DNA of 64,000 bases from Thiohalomonas denitrificans (GTDB lineage Bacteria; Pseudomonadota; Gammaproteobacteria; Thiohalomonadales; Thiohalomonadaceae), in assembly GCF_900102855.1 (NCBI RefSeq), contig NZ_FMWD01000002.1, positions 310,001 through 374,000 of the forward strand, read 5' to 3'. The position numbers and the translations under genes are program-made. Shown here one piece after another: positions 36,567 to 48,197 of this stretch; within the stretch, counting starts at the first letter, position 1, and each line of letters starts with the position of its first letter. The notes beneath the pieces are model-generated. The model saw only the letters and a list, made by a program, of their open reading frames with translations, did not search any database and was not told the origin of the DNA.

Positions 36567-36977
36567 ATGGAAATTGATAACGACCTACTAGAACGAAAAG
36601 CCCACTTATACGAACCCAGGCGATTGCCCACCACCTATCTCATACTGGTACTAGCGGCAGGAGTCGCAATCGGTAATGGGATCACCGCCCTAGCAGGATA
36701 TGCATGGCTACGGATAGAAATCCAACTGGCCACAATGGAGATGCAAAAACAAGCTGAAAAGGCCACAGCGCGATTCAACCTGCAGGCCGAACAGACCCGA
36801 GCCCGCAATCTCGAACGGGAACACCAGAAAGCTCAAGCCGAGCTAAAAGCTACCCCCGCTTATCAAAACGCATACCGAATTTGCGAGTTTTGGCGACAGC
36901 AAGCCGCAGCCGACGACAATGCATTCCACCGCCAAAAGCGCGCTGAAACATGCGCAAAACTCAACGACTTCCAGTGA
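36567..36977 (+). CDS. Membrane-anchored coiled-coil protein, unknown function
   Basis: A 136-residue protein with one membrane helix (about 23-48, LILVLAAGVAIGNGITALAGY) and a long helical, alanine- and glutamine-rich coiled coil to the C-terminus. It sits between repressor and integrase and overlaps the integrase by 28 bp. It could be a superinfection-exclusion protein, but nothing in the sequence proves it. GGAGGGTGCAACAGCA precedes the ATG. Confidence 0.6.
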   Translation: MEIDNDLLERKAHLYEPRRLPTTYLILVLAAGVAIGNGITALAGYAWLRIEIQLATMEMQKQAEKATARFNLQAEQTRARNLEREHQKAQAELKATPAYQNAYRICEFWRQQAAADDNAFHRQKRAETCAKLNDFQ

Positions 36978-37951
36978 TACGCAAACAGTCAAACGGGAAA
37001 TGGTTAGCGGATGTAAGGCCGAACGGCCGGGACGGGAAACGCTACAGAAAGCAGTTCAAAACAAAGGGAGAAGCCGAAAGGTGGTCCGCCTGGATCACTA
37101 CAGGCAAGACAAGAGACAAGGAATGGGAACCGAAGAAAAAGGACAGACGGAAATTAGGGCAATTAATCGACCTATGGTGGGACTCGCACGGACACCACCT
37201 AAAAGACGGAGAACGCAGGCGGCAGGTACTACGAAACCTGGACCAAAATCTAGGCACACCCATTGCCAGTGACTTCACCAGTACGGACTTTTCAGCCTAT
37301 CGCACCCAACGCCTCGAGACCGGTACATCACCCGCTACACTAAACCGGGAACATGCCTATTTAAGGGCCATTTTCAACGAGCTAGCCCGCCTCGATCTGT
37401 GGCACGAGCCCAACCCACTGGCAAAGCTCCGGCAATTCAAAGTCGATGAAACCGAACTAACCTACCTCACCGACGACCAGATCATTACCCTACTGATCGC
37501 CCTAGACACTGGCGAGTATGCCGACGCCGGGTTAATTGCCCGTATATGCCTGGCTACCGGTGCCCGATGGTCCGAGGCCGAAACGCTCCGAGCCGAGCAG
37601 GTACACCCCAACCGGATTGACTACGGCCGCACAAAATCCGGCAAAAACCGCAGTGTCCCTATTTCCGATTGCCTCTATCGGACCCTAGCAGATATCGGCC
37701 CGGGTCGATTATTCGCAGATTCCTACAACGGATTTCGACGGGCAATTAACGATCTAGAATGGGAACTACCCCGAGGACAGTTAACCCACGTGCTACGCCA
37801 TACGTTCGCATCGGCATTTATGCAACGCGGAGGGAATATCCTGACACTTCAACGGCTGCTAGGTCACGCATCCCTAACCATGACGATGCGCTATGCCCAC
37901 TTGAGCCCCGATCACTTGACCCAGGCGCTCGATCTGAACCCACTGGCATGA
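36950..37951 (+). CDS. Tyrosine recombinase (integrase) of the inovirus
   Basis: A 333-residue tyrosine recombinase with an N-terminal arm-binding domain (RKQSNGKWLADVRPNG), a core-binding domain and the catalytic residues: R206 (ATGARWSE), lysine in TKSGKNR, HVLRHTFAS, GHAS and the nucleophile Y315 (MRYAH). It is similar in layout to integrases of Pf-type phages. Its stop is followed at once by arm sites, and the tRNA lies 60 bp further on. Confidence 0.92.
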   Translation: MRKTQRLPVIRKQSNGKWLADVRPNGRDGKRYRKQFKTKGEAERWSAWITTGKTRDKEWEPKKKDRRKLGQLIDLWWDSHGHHLKDGERRRQVLRNLDQNLGTPIASDFTSTDFSAYRTQRLETGTSPATLNREHAYLRAIFNELARLDLWHEPNPLAKLRQFKVDETELTYLTDDQIITLLIALDTGEYADAGLIARICLATGARWSEAETLRAEQVHPNRIDYGRTKSGKNRSVPISDCLYRTLADIGPGRLFADSYNGFRRAINDLEWELPRGQLTHVLRHTFASAFMQRGGNILTLQRLLGHASLTMTMRYAHLSPDHLTQALDLNPLA

Positions 37952-37955
37952 CAAG

Positions 37956-37973
37956 GTGGACACTTTGTGGACA
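37956..37973 (+). repeat. Probable integrase arm sites, right end of element B
   Basis: Two GTGGACA units 11 bp apart, matching those at the left end of the element, lie between the integrase stop and the attachment core. Confidence 0.5.
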
Positions 37974-38010
37974 ACTATTTTTAGCTCGTTATCGTAAGTT
38001 ATTGTTTTTA

Positions 38011-38086
38011 TGGTGGGCCCACCAAGATTCGAACTTGGAACCAATGGATTATGAGTCCACTGCTCTAACCATTGAGCTATAGGCCC
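38011..38086 (-). tRNA. tRNA with CAU anticodon (probably tRNA-Ile2)
   Basis: A complete 76-nt cloverleaf with CCA encoded: acceptor GGGCCTA / TGGGCCC, D arm, anticodon loop CTCATAA, five-base stems throughout. A CAU anticodon means elongator Met or the lysidine-modified Ile2; the sequence and the position next to rpoD resemble E. coli ileX. It is intact and lies just downstream of rpoD. Its last 46 bases (38011-38056) are the attachment site of both elements. Confidence 0.93.
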
Positions 38087-38093
38087 TGCAAAC

Positions 38094-38127
38094 AAATGCG
38101 CCCGAAGGGTTTGCCTTCGGGCGCATT
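38094..38127 (-). terminator. rpoD terminator, directly before the tRNA
   Basis: A perfect 14-bp stem (AATGCGCCCGAAGG / CCTTCGGGCGCATT) with a 5-nt loop, followed on the minus strand by TGTTTG. It ends only about 9 bp before the tRNA 5' end. Confidence 0.8.
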
Positions 38128-38154
38128 GATTATACCCGGCGGTGCGGGTTCAGG

Positions 38155-39963
<1,809 letters not shown>

Positions 39964-40102
39964 CGCGTCACTCGCTGGTTGAATCGTGTGGAGTGGGGCC
40001 GTACGCAAAAACGCAATATTATAGACTATAGACGCTCTACTTGGATCCGCCAGTGGATTTGCCGAGTTTTATTCGTCCGTTAGCTGCGAGTCTTAAAGTC
40101 CT

Positions 40103-41869
40103 TCACGGCGTTTTGCTTCTAAGCAATTGTTGCAACTCTATTTTCTCCGCTCCGGTCAACTCCCGAAACGGCTTTCGAGTCAATTCGTCACGGCGAAACT
40201 CGAGCCGATACTGCTCGATTCTCTCTAACGTTTCCTCGAATTCTCGCTGCAGCGCCTCTGCATCGTCGAGAGGCAGTTCACGCGCTGCAAGCTTCGCCAG
40301 ATGCGGTCCCTCGGGCCGCTCCCGCCAATGTTCGATCAGGGCGCCAGTTGATAGGTGCGGCCTGATCTGTACCAGTTCAAGCATTTCACCCAACAAAGCG
40401 GCCCCGGGAAGCGGTATTCCGGCAAAACGGGTGGAACTCCCCGCATGAGCACCGAGTCCGGGCTGCTGAAGCAGCAGGGAAATCGCATGACGCACCGGCG
40501 AGGGGGCACGGTCGTCACCCATTTTCGCAGGTCGTCTGCGCGGGCCGGGCACAGATCGACCCCCGGGAATCCCGAATCCCAGCAGTTCGCTCACCTCGGC
40601 CACACCCATTCTCGCCCGTGATGCGAGATTTTCCGCCAGCGCCTTGCGGTAGCCTCCTACAGGCACTTTTGACAACAGCGGCCTTGCAAGTTCCACCAGT
40701 CGGGCGGGGCCGTCGATTTGACTCAGATCGGCCCGGCTACTCAGCTGATCCACCACGAAATCGGCCAGCGGCTGGGCCCGCTCCACCCGACTTTCGAATC
40801 CTTCCCGGCCGATTTCCCGAATCAGCGTGTCCGGGTCCTCACCATCGGGGAGGAACATGAATTTCACCTGGCGACCTTCACCGATCAGCGGCAACACGTG
40901 TTCCAGGCCCCGCCAGGCCGCATCCCGCCCCGCGCGATCACCATCAAAACAAAACACCACCTCCGAAGTGGCGCGGAACATCAACTGCAGGTGGTCGGGC
41001 GTCACCGACGTGCCGAGCGTGGCAACGGCATAGCGGACCCCGAACTGGGCCAGCGACACCACATCCATATATCCTTCGACGACCAGCAGTCGCGGCAGCT
41101 GCCTGAGTGCCTGCCGCGCCTCCCACAGGCCGTATAACTCCCGACCCTTATGGAAGACAGGGGTTTCCGGCGAATTGAGATATTTGGGTGTGCCGTCACC
41201 CAAAACCCGTCCTCCGAAGCCGATTACCCGTCCCCGGCGATCGTGAATGGGAAACATCACTCGTTCCCGAAAGCGATCGTAACGGCGACCTTCATCGTTT
41301 TCGATGGAGAGACCGGCCGCTACCAGATCAGCCGGTCGGGCACTGTTCAATGCCTTGCCCAGGTTGTGCCAGCCCGGCGGTGCGAAGCCGATACCGAATT
41401 CCGCGGCAATCTCGCCGGAGAGTCCCCGTCCCTTCAGGTATTCGACCGCCCGCACCGCCTCGGGGTGAACCCGAAGCTGTTTCCGGTAGAAGCGATCGGC
41501 CTGTTCGAGCAGCCCATAGAGCTCTCCCGTATGGTTGTCTGCAACCGACCGGGCCCCCTTCTGGCCCCCTTCACGCGGAACCGTAAGCCCATTCGCCGAG
41601 GCCAAGTCCTCGATGGCCTCCACGAACGACAGGTGCTCAAACTCCATCAAAAAGCCGATAGCGGTACCGTGAGCACCGCAACCAAAACAGTAATAGAACT
41701 GCTTGTTCGGACTGACTGTGAAAGAGGGAGTTTTTTCCTGGTGGAAGGGACAGCAGGCCTTATAATCACGGCCGGCCTTTTTAAGGGGCACTCGACTATC
41801 GATCACGTCGATGATGTCGACGCGACTGATTAAGTCATCGATAAACGTCTGCGGAATCTTGCCGGCCAC
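40103..41869 (-). CDS. dnaG: DNA primase
   Basis: A 588-residue primase that makes RNA primers at the replication fork. The zinc site is C40, H43, C61, C64 (CCPFH and CFGCG), the same positions as in E. coli. The TOPRIM core follows, with VVEGYMDVV and FDGDRAGRDA, and then the C-terminal helicase-binding domain. It lies between yqeY and rpoD in the conserved cluster, 140 bp upstream of rpoD. Confidence 0.97.
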   Translation of the reverse strand: MAGKIPQTFIDDLISRVDIIDVIDSRVPLKKAGRDYKACCPFHQEKTPSFTVSPNKQFYYCFGCGAHGTAIGFLMEFEHLSFVEAIEDLASANGLTVPREGGQKGARSVADNHTGELYGLLEQADRFYRKQLRVHPEAVRAVEYLKGRGLSGEIAAEFGIGFAPPGWHNLGKALNSARPADLVAAGLSIENDEGRRYDRFRERVMFPIHDRRGRVIGFGGRVLGDGTPKYLNSPETPVFHKGRELYGLWEARQALRQLPRLLVVEGYMDVVSLAQFGVRYAVATLGTSVTPDHLQLMFRATSEVVFCFDGDRAGRDAAWRGLEHVLPLIGEGRQVKFMFLPDGEDPDTLIREIGREGFESRVERAQPLADFVVDQLSSRADLSQIDGPARLVELARPLLSKVPVGGYRKALAENLASRARMGVAEVSELLGFGIPGGRSVPGPRRRPAKMGDDRAPSPVRHAISLLLQQPGLGAHAGSSTRFAGIPLPGAALLGEMLELVQIRPHLSTGALIEHWRERPEGPHLAKLAARELPLDDAEALQREFEETLERIEQYRLEFRRDELTRKPFRELTGAEKIELQQLLRSKTP

Positions 41870-41913
41870 ATGCCCCTCAAGTTTGACGGCCGCTTTCAGC
41901 CGCCTGAAGGGCT

Positions 41914-42047
41914 GGGAGCCTGTCCGACAATAGCAATGGCCTCCAAAATGCAGGTTGGCGCTGAGGAACGAAGCCCAACAAGATCAGCGTTGGGGTTCGC
42001 ATAACTCACCCCAACCTGCAAAAACCATTGTTCTCGGACAGGCTCCC
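41914..42047. repeat. MITE-like palindromic repeat downstream of yqeY
   Basis: A 134-bp element with 14-bp perfect inverted ends (GGGAGCCTGTCCGA / TCGGACAGGCTCCC). Further pairing inside (CAATGG / CCATTG, TGCAGGTTGG / CCAACCTGCA, CGCTGA / TCAGCG) lets it fold almost end to end. It has no gene. Its end touches the yqeY stop codon. The same terminal sequence flanks a second element at 59762. Confidence 0.75.
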
Positions 42048-42496
42048 TAGGAAAGCTTGGCCTTGACCTTGGCGCTGAGTGCGCCCATGTCGGCGCGCCC
42101 CTGCACTTTTGGTTTCAGGACGCCCATCACCTTGCCCATGTCCTTCATGGACGCGGCACCGGTGTCGGCGATGGCCTGATCGATCAGGGCATCGAGCTCC
42201 GCCTCCGACAGCGGCGCCGGCATGAATTCCTGAATGACCGAGAGCTCCGCCTCTTCTTTGGCAGCCAGCTCGTTGCGTCCGGCATCCCGGTACTGAGTGA
42301 TGGAATCGTTACGCTGCTTGACCATCTTGTCCAGTACGGCCAGGACCTCGGCGTCATCAAGCTCGATACGTTCATCGACTTCACGCTGCTTGATGGCGGC
42401 CAGGATAAGGCGCACCGTCGTGAGGCGCTCTTTATCCTTGGACCGCATCGCGGCCTTCATTTCGTCCTGCAGACGCTGTTTCAGGTTCTCGGCCAT
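42047..42496 (-). CDS. yqeY: GatB/YqeY domain protein
   Basis: A 149-residue helical protein with a GatB/YqeY domain (MKAAMRSKDKERLTTVRLI, QEFMPAPLSEAEL, DMGKVMGVLKPKVQGRADM). The family resembles the tail of the amidotransferase GatB that contacts tRNA, but the role of the free-standing form is unclear. It lies between rpsU and dnaG, 22 bp after rpsU, as in many gammaproteobacteria. The stop codon shares one base with the MITE-like repeat. Confidence 0.93.
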   Translation of the reverse strand: MAENLKQRLQDEMKAAMRSKDKERLTTVRLILAAIKQREVDERIELDDAEVLAVLDKMVKQRNDSITQYRDAGRNELAAKEEAELSVIQEFMPAPLSEAELDALIDQAIADTGAASMKDMGKVMGVLKPKVQGRADMGALSAKVKAKLS

Positions 42497-42518
42497 GGTT
42501 TAGCGGTTCCGAGACGAA

Positions 42519-42734
42519 TCAGTACAGGCGCTTCATGCGAGACTGTTCGCGCGACAGCTTCTTCTGCTGGCGTTTGACGGCAGCGGCTTTCTTGCGTTTA
42601 CGGATTGCGGTCGGCTTTTCATAAGCCTGACGGCGGCGCACTTCGGACAGGACGCCGGCCTTTTCGCAGCTACGCTTGAAGCGACGCAGCGCCACGTCGA
42701 ACGGCTCGTTCTCTCTTACACGTACGGAAGGCAT
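42519..42734 (-). CDS. rpsU: 30S ribosomal protein S21
   Basis: A 71-residue, very basic protein beginning [21 protein letters not shown], the S21 signature, and ending in [13 protein letters not shown]. It joins the small subunit late and helps initiation. The annotated start is the conserved methionine; an upstream extension of 12 codons is open but not part of the family. It heads the rpsU-yqeY-dnaG-rpoD cluster. Confidence 0.97.
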   Translation of the reverse strand: MPSVRVRENEPFDVALRRFKRSCEKAGVLSEVRRRQAYEKPTAIRKRKKAAAVKRQQKKLSREQSRMKRLY

Positions 42735-42798
42735 ATGTACTTCTTCACCTCGTAGAAGAATTTGACACAAACTTTACCCGGAGTCGGGTGAACACGGA

Positions 42799-42827
42799 AG
42801 TTTAATGGCCCGATAGCCAGAATGCAA
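42799..42827 (-). promoter_or_regulatory. Possible rpsU promoter
   Basis: On the minus strand TTGCAT and TAAACT are separated by 17 bp, about 65 bp before the rpsU ATG. Both boxes match the sigma 70 consensus only moderately, so this is tentative. Confidence 0.3.
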
Positions 42828-42868
42828 AACTTCTTGTCCTCAGCATCCGGTAACGCGAAAATGGCCGC

Positions 42869-43873
42869 ATGCGTATATTGGGAATCGAGACCTCCTGCGA
42901 CGAGACCGGCGTCGCCCTTTACGACACCGAACAGGGCCTGCTCGGACACGTCCTCCACAGCCAGGTGCCGATGCATGCCGAATACGGCGGCGTGGTGCCG
43001 GAATTGGCCTCCCGCGACCATGTGCGCAAGGTCCTGCCACTGACGCGCAAGCTTCTGGCCGACACCGGCGCAACCCTCGATAGCATCGACGGTGTGGCCT
43101 ATACCGCCGGGCCTGGCCTGGTTGGTGCGCTACTGGTCGGGGCGGCGGTAGGGCGTAGCCTGGCCTTTGCCCTTGGCGTTCCGGCGGTGGCCATCAATCA
43201 TATGGAGGGGCACCTGCTGGCCCCCATGCTGGAGAGTGATCCGCCCGAATTCCCCTTCGTGGCGCTGCTGGTGTCGGGCGGACACACCCAGCTGGTACAG
43301 GTCGAGGGTGTCGGCCGCTACGAAATGCTGGGCCAGTCCCTGGATGATGCCGCCGGTGAGGCCTTCGACAAGACCGCCAAGCTGATCGGACTGGGTTATC
43401 CGGGCGGCCCGGCCCTGGCCCGTGCGGCGGAGAGAGGCGATGTTTCGCGCTTTCGCTTTCCCCGCCCGATGACCGATCGGCCGGGGCTCGACTTCAGTTT
43501 TTCCGGGCTGAAGACCTTTGCGCTGAACACCATCCACCAGCACCCGAACGCCGGAGCCGACGTGGCGGCAGCCTTCCAACTGGCCGTGGTGGAGACGCTC
43601 GCCATCAAATGCCGACGTGCGCTGCAACAGACCGGCCTGACGCGGCTGGTGGTCGCCGGCGGGGTCAGTGCCAACGTCCACCTGCGAGAGCGCCTCGATC
43701 GTCTGGCGGAAGAGCAGGGAGGTCGCGTCTACTATCCGAGACCGGAACTGTGTACGGATAACGGTGCCATGATCGCCTACGCCGGTGCCCTGCGGCTGCA
43801 GGCCGGCCAGCACGAACCGCTCTCCTTCACTGCCCGCCCGCGCTGGCCGATGGATGAACTCGCCCCCGTCTGA
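42869..43873 (+). CDS. tsaD: tRNA N6-threonylcarbamoyladenosine transferase
   Basis: A 334-residue Kae1/TsaD enzyme that attaches threonylcarbamoyl to A37 of tRNAs reading ANN codons. The metal histidines H111 and H115 are in NHMEGH, at the E. coli positions. [19 protein letters not shown] and GLGYPGGP are also present. It diverges from rpsU, a conserved arrangement. Confidence 0.97.
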   Translation: MRILGIETSCDETGVALYDTEQGLLGHVLHSQVPMHAEYGGVVPELASRDHVRKVLPLTRKLLADTGATLDSIDGVAYTAGPGLVGALLVGAAVGRSLAFALGVPAVAINHMEGHLLAPMLESDPPEFPFVALLVSGGHTQLVQVEGVGRYEMLGQSLDDAAGEAFDKTAKLIGLGYPGGPALARAAERGDVSRFRFPRPMTDRPGLDFSFSGLKTFALNTIHQHPNAGADVAAAFQLAVVETLAIKCRRALQQTGLTRLVVAGGVSANVHLRERLDRLAEEQGGRVYYPRPELCTDNGAMIAYAGALRLQAGQHEPLSFTARPRWPMDELAPV

Positions 43874-43912
43874 GCAGCCTTTCGCGGCTTCCGCCGCTCC
43901 TACAGGGGTTCT

Positions 43913-43929
43913 GAATGCAGGGTGCATTC
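43913..43929 (+). terminator. Possible tsaD terminator
   Basis: A 7-bp stem (GAATGCA / TGCATTC) with a 3-nt loop is followed by a T-containing run (TTCACAGTTGTCTTT). It is modest in strength. Confidence 0.35.
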
Positions 43930-43972
43930 TTCACAGTTGTCTTTCCCCCTGACCCCGTGATGAACGGACGGT

Positions 43973-44566
43973 TCACGAGGGGCGCGATAACGACGGGAGA
44001 TCGGCCGGGCTGTCGACATCGCGAAGCACACCCGGATCATCACAGGGAATCGTCACCAGCCGTGCCGACTCGCGCCGGAGCAGGTGGCGGGCGCCGGCGT
44101 CGCCGCTCATCTGTTGCAGCTCTTGCCGGAATTCGGCAGCGATCCCCACCGGGTGGCCGCGGCGCCCGTGGTGGATCGGCGCCGCCAGCGGGGCCCCGGC
44201 TGACAGTGTAGCGGCCACCGTACGGATGGTGTCTGGTGCGATCCAGGGCATATCGGCCAGCGCGACAATCCAGCCGGAGGCGAAGCGGCTTGCCGCAACG
44301 CCGCAGGCCAGGCTGTGGCCCATACCCTGCGCTGCGTCGGGACACTCCACCACCCGAAGACCTTCGGCCCTGAACAGCGGAGTTAGCGTTCGCTCCGCAG
44401 GACCCACCACAACGATGCAGTCGGCGACGGCAGCGCGCAGATGACGGGCGGCGGCGATACCCAGAGGAGTACCGTCCGAAAGCGGCGCCAGCAGCTTTCG
44501 CCCACCGAAGCGGGTGCCGGCGCCTGCAGCCAGCAGAAGGCCGATCGGCTTCAGTTCTTCCGTCAT
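43973..44566 (-). CDS. MobA-like nucleotidyltransferase for molybdenum cofactor
   Basis: A 197-residue NTP-transferase with the signature LLAAGAGTRFGGRKLL and the metal-binding ALADMPW. Enzymes of this type next to xdhC (MocA-like) attach CMP to molybdopterin to make the cytosine dinucleotide form used by xanthine dehydrogenase-family enzymes. The ATG at 44566 has GGAGTGAGTACG before it; the upstream open frame overlaps xdhC. It is the last gene of the operon. Confidence 0.88.
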   Translation of the reverse strand: MTEELKPIGLLLAAGAGTRFGGRKLLAPLSDGTPLGIAAARHLRAAVADCIVVVGPAERTLTPLFRAEGLRVVECPDAAQGMGHSLACGVAASRFASGWIVALADMPWIAPDTIRTVAATLSAGAPLAAPIHHGRRGHPVGIAAEFRQELQQMSGDAGARHLLRRESARLVTIPCDDPGVLRDVDSPADLPSLSRPS

Positions 44567-44627
44567 CGTACTCACTCCATGGCGATCCCCCGGAGGCGGC
44601 ATTGCCGCGGCGGGCACAGCCCACCCG

Positions 44628-45638
44628 TTAGACCTCAACACCTCTGCGGTGAGTGTCGGCACTATGGGTGGAGAGAAGCGTATCCGGCCGTTGGCCGAGA
44701 GAAACCCCGTACTTCACGGCGGTCAGTTCGGCGACGATGGACACCGCGATCTCGGCGGGCGACCGTCCTCCCAAAGGCAGGCCGATCGGTCCGCTCAAGC
44801 GATTCAGCTGCCGGGTCGTGAGCCCCAGTTCGGCGAGCCGTTCGCGGCGCCCGGCACTGTTGCGCCGCGAACCCAGTGCGCCGACGTAAAACGCCTTGCA
44901 GCCAAGCGCCTCCATCAGCGCCATGTCGTCGAGCTTCGGATCATGCGTCAGCGCTACAACAGCGCTCCGGGGATCATCGGCCAGGGCCAGGACCGTGTCG
45001 TCGGGCATCCGGGTTTCCAGACGGGCGGCAGCACAGTCCCACTCTTCCGGTGCCTCCACCCGCGGGTCGCAAATGATGACCTCATAGTCGAGAGCCGCCG
45101 CCATTTCGGCGACGCGCCGTGACAACTGACCGTCACCGATGATCAGCAGCCGCCAGGTGGGGCCGAACAGCTTGCCGAGCCGCGCCTCACCGACGCTCAG
45201 CGGGACGGATTCACGCTCCGCGGGCCTCCAGGTGACAACGCCGCTTCGCAGATCGAGTTGACGGTAGACACGCCGCCGCTCGCAGCAAGCCGCAAGTGCC
45301 GGAATGATGGCGGCTGCATCCTGCAGCGGCTCGGCGATGACTTCCACCCGCCCGCCGCACGGCAGACCAAAACGATGCGCCTCTTCGGAACTGACGCCAT
45401 ACTGCAGTCGCTGCGGCGTTCCCTCGGGTTTGCCGAGGCGTTGCGTCAGGTCCGCCTCCAGGCAGCCACCGGAGACCGAGCCGACCGACAGGCCGCCCTC
45501 GGTCAGCGCCATAAGCGAGCCGGGTGGACGCGGCGAAGAGCCCCAGGTGGCGGCAACCGTTACCAGCCACACGGACGTCCCGGCTTCGAGCCAGGCGGCG
45601 GCCCGCTCCAGCACCTCCTGGTCCCCGCCGACGTTCAC
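44628..45638 (-). CDS. XdhC-family maturation protein
   Basis: A 336-residue protein with the XdhC N-terminal domain ([24 protein letters not shown]) and a Rossmann C-terminal domain ([27 protein letters not shown]). XdhC proteins bind the molybdenum cofactor, help add the terminal sulfido ligand and insert it into the hydroxylase. Its ATG overlaps the iorB-like stop, showing coupling. Confidence 0.92.
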   Translation of the reverse strand: MNVGGDQEVLERAAAWLEAGTSVWLVTVAATWGSSPRPPGSLMALTEGGLSVGSVSGGCLEADLTQRLGKPEGTPQRLQYGVSSEEAHRFGLPCGGRVEVIAEPLQDAAAIIPALAACCERRRVYRQLDLRSGVVTWRPAERESVPLSVGEARLGKLFGPTWRLLIIGDGQLSRRVAEMAAALDYEVIICDPRVEAPEEWDCAAARLETRMPDDTVLALADDPRSAVVALTHDPKLDDMALMEALGCKAFYVGALGSRRNSAGRRERLAELGLTTRQLNRLSGPIGLPLGGRSPAEIAVSIVAELTAVKYGVSLGQRPDTLLSTHSADTHRRGVEV

Positions 45639-47737
45639 AGCCGGATGGGGAGCCGGCGAATCGGCTTGCCGGTGAGTGCGAACAGGGCATTGACGACCGC
45701 CGGGGCTATAGGCGGGGTTCCCGGTTCGCCGACACCGCCCGGGGCCTCATCGGAATCGATAATGTGTACTTCCACCTCCGGCATCTCGTCGATGCGCAGC
45801 ATCTCGTAGTCGTGGAAATTGCTCTGCTGCACGCGGCCGTTCTCAAGGGTGATTTCCCCCTTGAGCGCAGCGGTCAGCCCGTAGAGGATACCGCTCTCCA
45901 TCTGCGCCTCGATGGTGTTGGGGTTTACGGTCTGGCCGCAGTCGATCACACAGACCACCCGATGCACTTGCGGCTTGTTGTCTTTCACCGAGACCTCGGC
46001 CACCTGGGCCACGAACGAACCGAAAGACTCCACCACGGCAATGCCTTGGGCCCGGCCGTTCGGTAGTGATTTGCCCCAGCCCGCCTTTTCCGCCGCTGTT
46101 TCCAGGACACGCAAGTGGCGAGGATGCTCCGTCAGCAATTCACGGCGCAGCTCGTAGGCATCGCGCCCCGCCGCTGCGGCCGCCTCGTCGAAAAAGCATT
46201 CGGTGATGTAGGTATTCTGGGAACTACCCACCGAACGCCAATACCCCACCGGCACACCCACATCGACCGAGGCGTAGGTGATTTCCAGATTGGAAATGCT
46301 GTAGGGCAGATTCCTGGCGCCTCCCATGTTAGAGGCTGCACCGTGGGAGGGACCGGCACTGTGATGGCTCCATGCCGCGGGCAGGCCGCCACCGTCCAAC
46401 GCAACCCTGAGGCGGTTGTAGGTGGCTGGCCGGTAGTAGTCGTGCCGGATGTCATCTTCACGGGTCCAGATCACCTTGACCGGGCGGCCTACCCGCTTCG
46501 ACAACTCCACAGCATCGGCCACAAAGTCCTGCTCCGAGCGGCGCCCGAAGCCACCACCCAGGAAGAGGGTATGAACCCGCACGCTGTCCTGACGTAGTCC
46601 GGGGACGCGGGAGAGGAGGCCACCGGCTATCCGGCTGGCGGTTTCCCGGGTACGGGTTTGCGCCTGGGTGCCCACCCAGACATCGCAGCCATCCTCCCGC
46701 ACCTCGGCGGCACAGCTCATGGGCTCCATGCAGGCGTGGGCCAGATAGGGAACCTCATAGGTCGCTTCGATCACCTGCTCGGCCCGTTCGAACGCCGCCT
46801 CCGGATCGCCTTCGCTGCGCAGGCTCTCCCCCTCATCCAGCGCCTCCCGGAAACGGCGGCTGATGCTTTTGCTGGAGAGGCCGGAGTTGTCCCCCTCGTC
46901 CCAGACGATCTCCAACGCATCGCGCCCCTGCCAGGCGGGCCAGAAGCCCTCGGCCAGGACCGCAACCCGATCGCCGAGATTCACCACCTCCTTAACGCCG
47001 GGGATTGCGCTGGCCGCGGAGGCGTCCAGCTTGCCCACCTTTCCGCCGAACACCGGGCAACGCACCACACTGGCGGTGAGCATTCCCGGCTTGTAAAAAT
47101 CCTGTGCGAAGATGGCGCTGCCATCGACCTTCTGCGGCGTATCGAGGCGCGCACGGGAGGTGCCGAGGATACGGAACTCGTCCGGCTCCTTGAGGAACAC
47201 CGATTCCGGCACCGGCAAACGGGCGGCGGCCTCGGCCAATTCCCCGTAACCGGCACGACGACCGCTATCCGGGTGCACCACCTCGCCCTTTTCGGCGTTA
47301 CAGGTGGACTCATCCACACCCCAGCGCTCGGCGGCGGCGGTGATCAACATCATGCGCGCTGCCGCGCCGGCCTCGCGCACGGGCTGCCAGAAGCCGCGCA
47401 CGGCGGCACTGCCGCCGGTGAGTTGTTGTCCGATGACAGGGTTGGTGTAGGCCTTGTCGGCAGGGGCGAATTCGGCACGAATGGACGACCATTCGGCCTC
47501 CAGCTCCTCTGCCAGCAGCATGGGAATGGCGGTCATCACCCCCTGCCCCATTTCGGAACTGCCGACGATGGCGGTGATCCGGCCGTCGGGATCGATGCGC
47601 ACCCACGCGTTGGGCACGAACTCGATTCCATTGGTAGCACCCTGGACAGTAGGAGTACCGTTCAGGTCGCAGCCGATCAGGATCCCGCCGGTAGCGGCGA
47701 TCGATGCGGTGAGAAAGTGGCGACGGGTGATCCTCAT
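45635..47737 (-). CDS. Aldehyde/isoquinoline oxidoreductase, molybdenum subunit (IorB-like)
   Basis: A 700-residue molybdopterin-binding subunit. A twin-arginine signal ([18 protein letters not shown]) ends near a cysteine (ILIGC), so the complex is exported folded to the periplasm. Signatures are SSEMGQGV, a duplicated molybdenum-binding domain, [12 protein letters not shown] and the catalytic glutamate in [13 protein letters not shown]. It belongs to the IorB group, which pairs with a small 2Fe-2S subunit and no FAD subunit. The substrate is unknown (N-heterocycle or aldehyde). The ATG at 47737 follows GGAGGCGTGAC; the longer frame lies inside the previous gene. Confidence 0.92.
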   Translation of the reverse strand: MRITRRHFLTASIAATGGILIGCDLNGTPTVQGATNGIEFVPNAWVRIDPDGRITAIVGSSEMGQGVMTAIPMLLAEELEAEWSSIRAEFAPADKAYTNPVIGQQLTGGSAAVRGFWQPVREAGAAARMMLITAAAERWGVDESTCNAEKGEVVHPDSGRRAGYGELAEAAARLPVPESVFLKEPDEFRILGTSRARLDTPQKVDGSAIFAQDFYKPGMLTASVVRCPVFGGKVGKLDASAASAIPGVKEVVNLGDRVAVLAEGFWPAWQGRDALEIVWDEGDNSGLSSKSISRRFREALDEGESLRSEGDPEAAFERAEQVIEATYEVPYLAHACMEPMSCAAEVREDGCDVWVGTQAQTRTRETASRIAGGLLSRVPGLRQDSVRVHTLFLGGGFGRRSEQDFVADAVELSKRVGRPVKVIWTREDDIRHDYYRPATYNRLRVALDGGGLPAAWSHHSAGPSHGAASNMGGARNLPYSISNLEITYASVDVGVPVGYWRSVGSSQNTYITECFFDEAAAAAGRDAYELRRELLTEHPRHLRVLETAAEKAGWGKSLPNGRAQGIAVVESFGSFVAQVAEVSVKDNKPQVHRVVCVIDCGQTVNPNTIEAQMESGILYGLTAALKGEITLENGRVQQSNFHDYEMLRIDEMPEVEVHIIDSDEAPGGVGEPGTPPIAPAVVNALFALTGKPIRRLPIRL

Positions 47738-47738
47738 G

Positions 47739-48197
47739 TCACGCCTCCCCGGCCGAAGCGGCCCGCTTGATGGCGCGACGAATGCGGCTATAGGTGCCGC
47801 AGCGACAGACAATGCCCGACATCGCCCGATCAATATCCCCATCCGAGGGAGTCGGATTTTCCTCCAGCAGGGCGGCTGCGGCCATGATCTGCCCCGACTG
47901 GCAGAAGCCGCACTGAGGGACATCTTCCTCCACCCAGGCCGCCTGCACCGGGTGGGAGGCATCGCCGGAGAGCCCCTCGATGGTGGTCACCGAATGTCCG
48001 TCCACGGACTCGACCGGGGTGACACAGGAACGGATTGGCTCGCCATCCAGGTGAACCGTACAGGCGCCACACTGGGCGATGCCGCAAGCGTACTTGGTGC
48101 CGGTAAGTTCCAGGTTGTCGCGTAGTACCCACAGGAGCGGCGTCTGTGGATCGACATCGATTTGCTGCTCGCGCCCATTCACGGTAATGGTGATCAT
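47739..48197 (-). CDS. 2Fe-2S subunit of the molybdenum hydroxylase (IorA-like)
   Basis: A 152-residue two-cluster ferredoxin. The plant-type cluster cysteines lie in [15 protein letters not shown] plus a later SCVTPV; the second cluster is CGFCQSGQ and [13 protein letters not shown]. It passes electrons from the molybdenum site to an acceptor such as a cytochrome. It is the first gene of the operon and lacks its own export signal, as expected for co-export with the twin-arginine subunit. Confidence 0.93.
   Translation of the reverse strand: MITITVNGREQQIDVDPQTPLLWVLRDNLELTGTKYACGIAQCGACTVHLDGEPIRSCVTPVESVDGHSVTTIEGLSGDASHPVQAAWVEEDVPQCGFCQSGQIMAAAALLEENPTPSDGDIDRAMSGIVCRCGTYSRIRRAIKRAASAGEA

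Larger units (their letters stand above)
28691..38056. mobile_element. Element B: integrated filamentous phage (inovirus prophage)
   Basis: About 9.3 kb between two 46-bp copies of the tRNA 3' end. On the minus strand lie replication protein, Zot-type assembly ATPase, DUF2523 minor coat, adhesin, major coat, second minor coat, ssDNA-binding protein and small early genes. On the plus strand lie a repressor-like protein, a membrane coiled-coil protein and a tyrosine integrase. The order and the terminator after the major coat gene fit inoviruses. No secretin gene is present, so export would rely on a host secretin, as in CTXphi. All core genes look intact. Confidence 0.9.
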
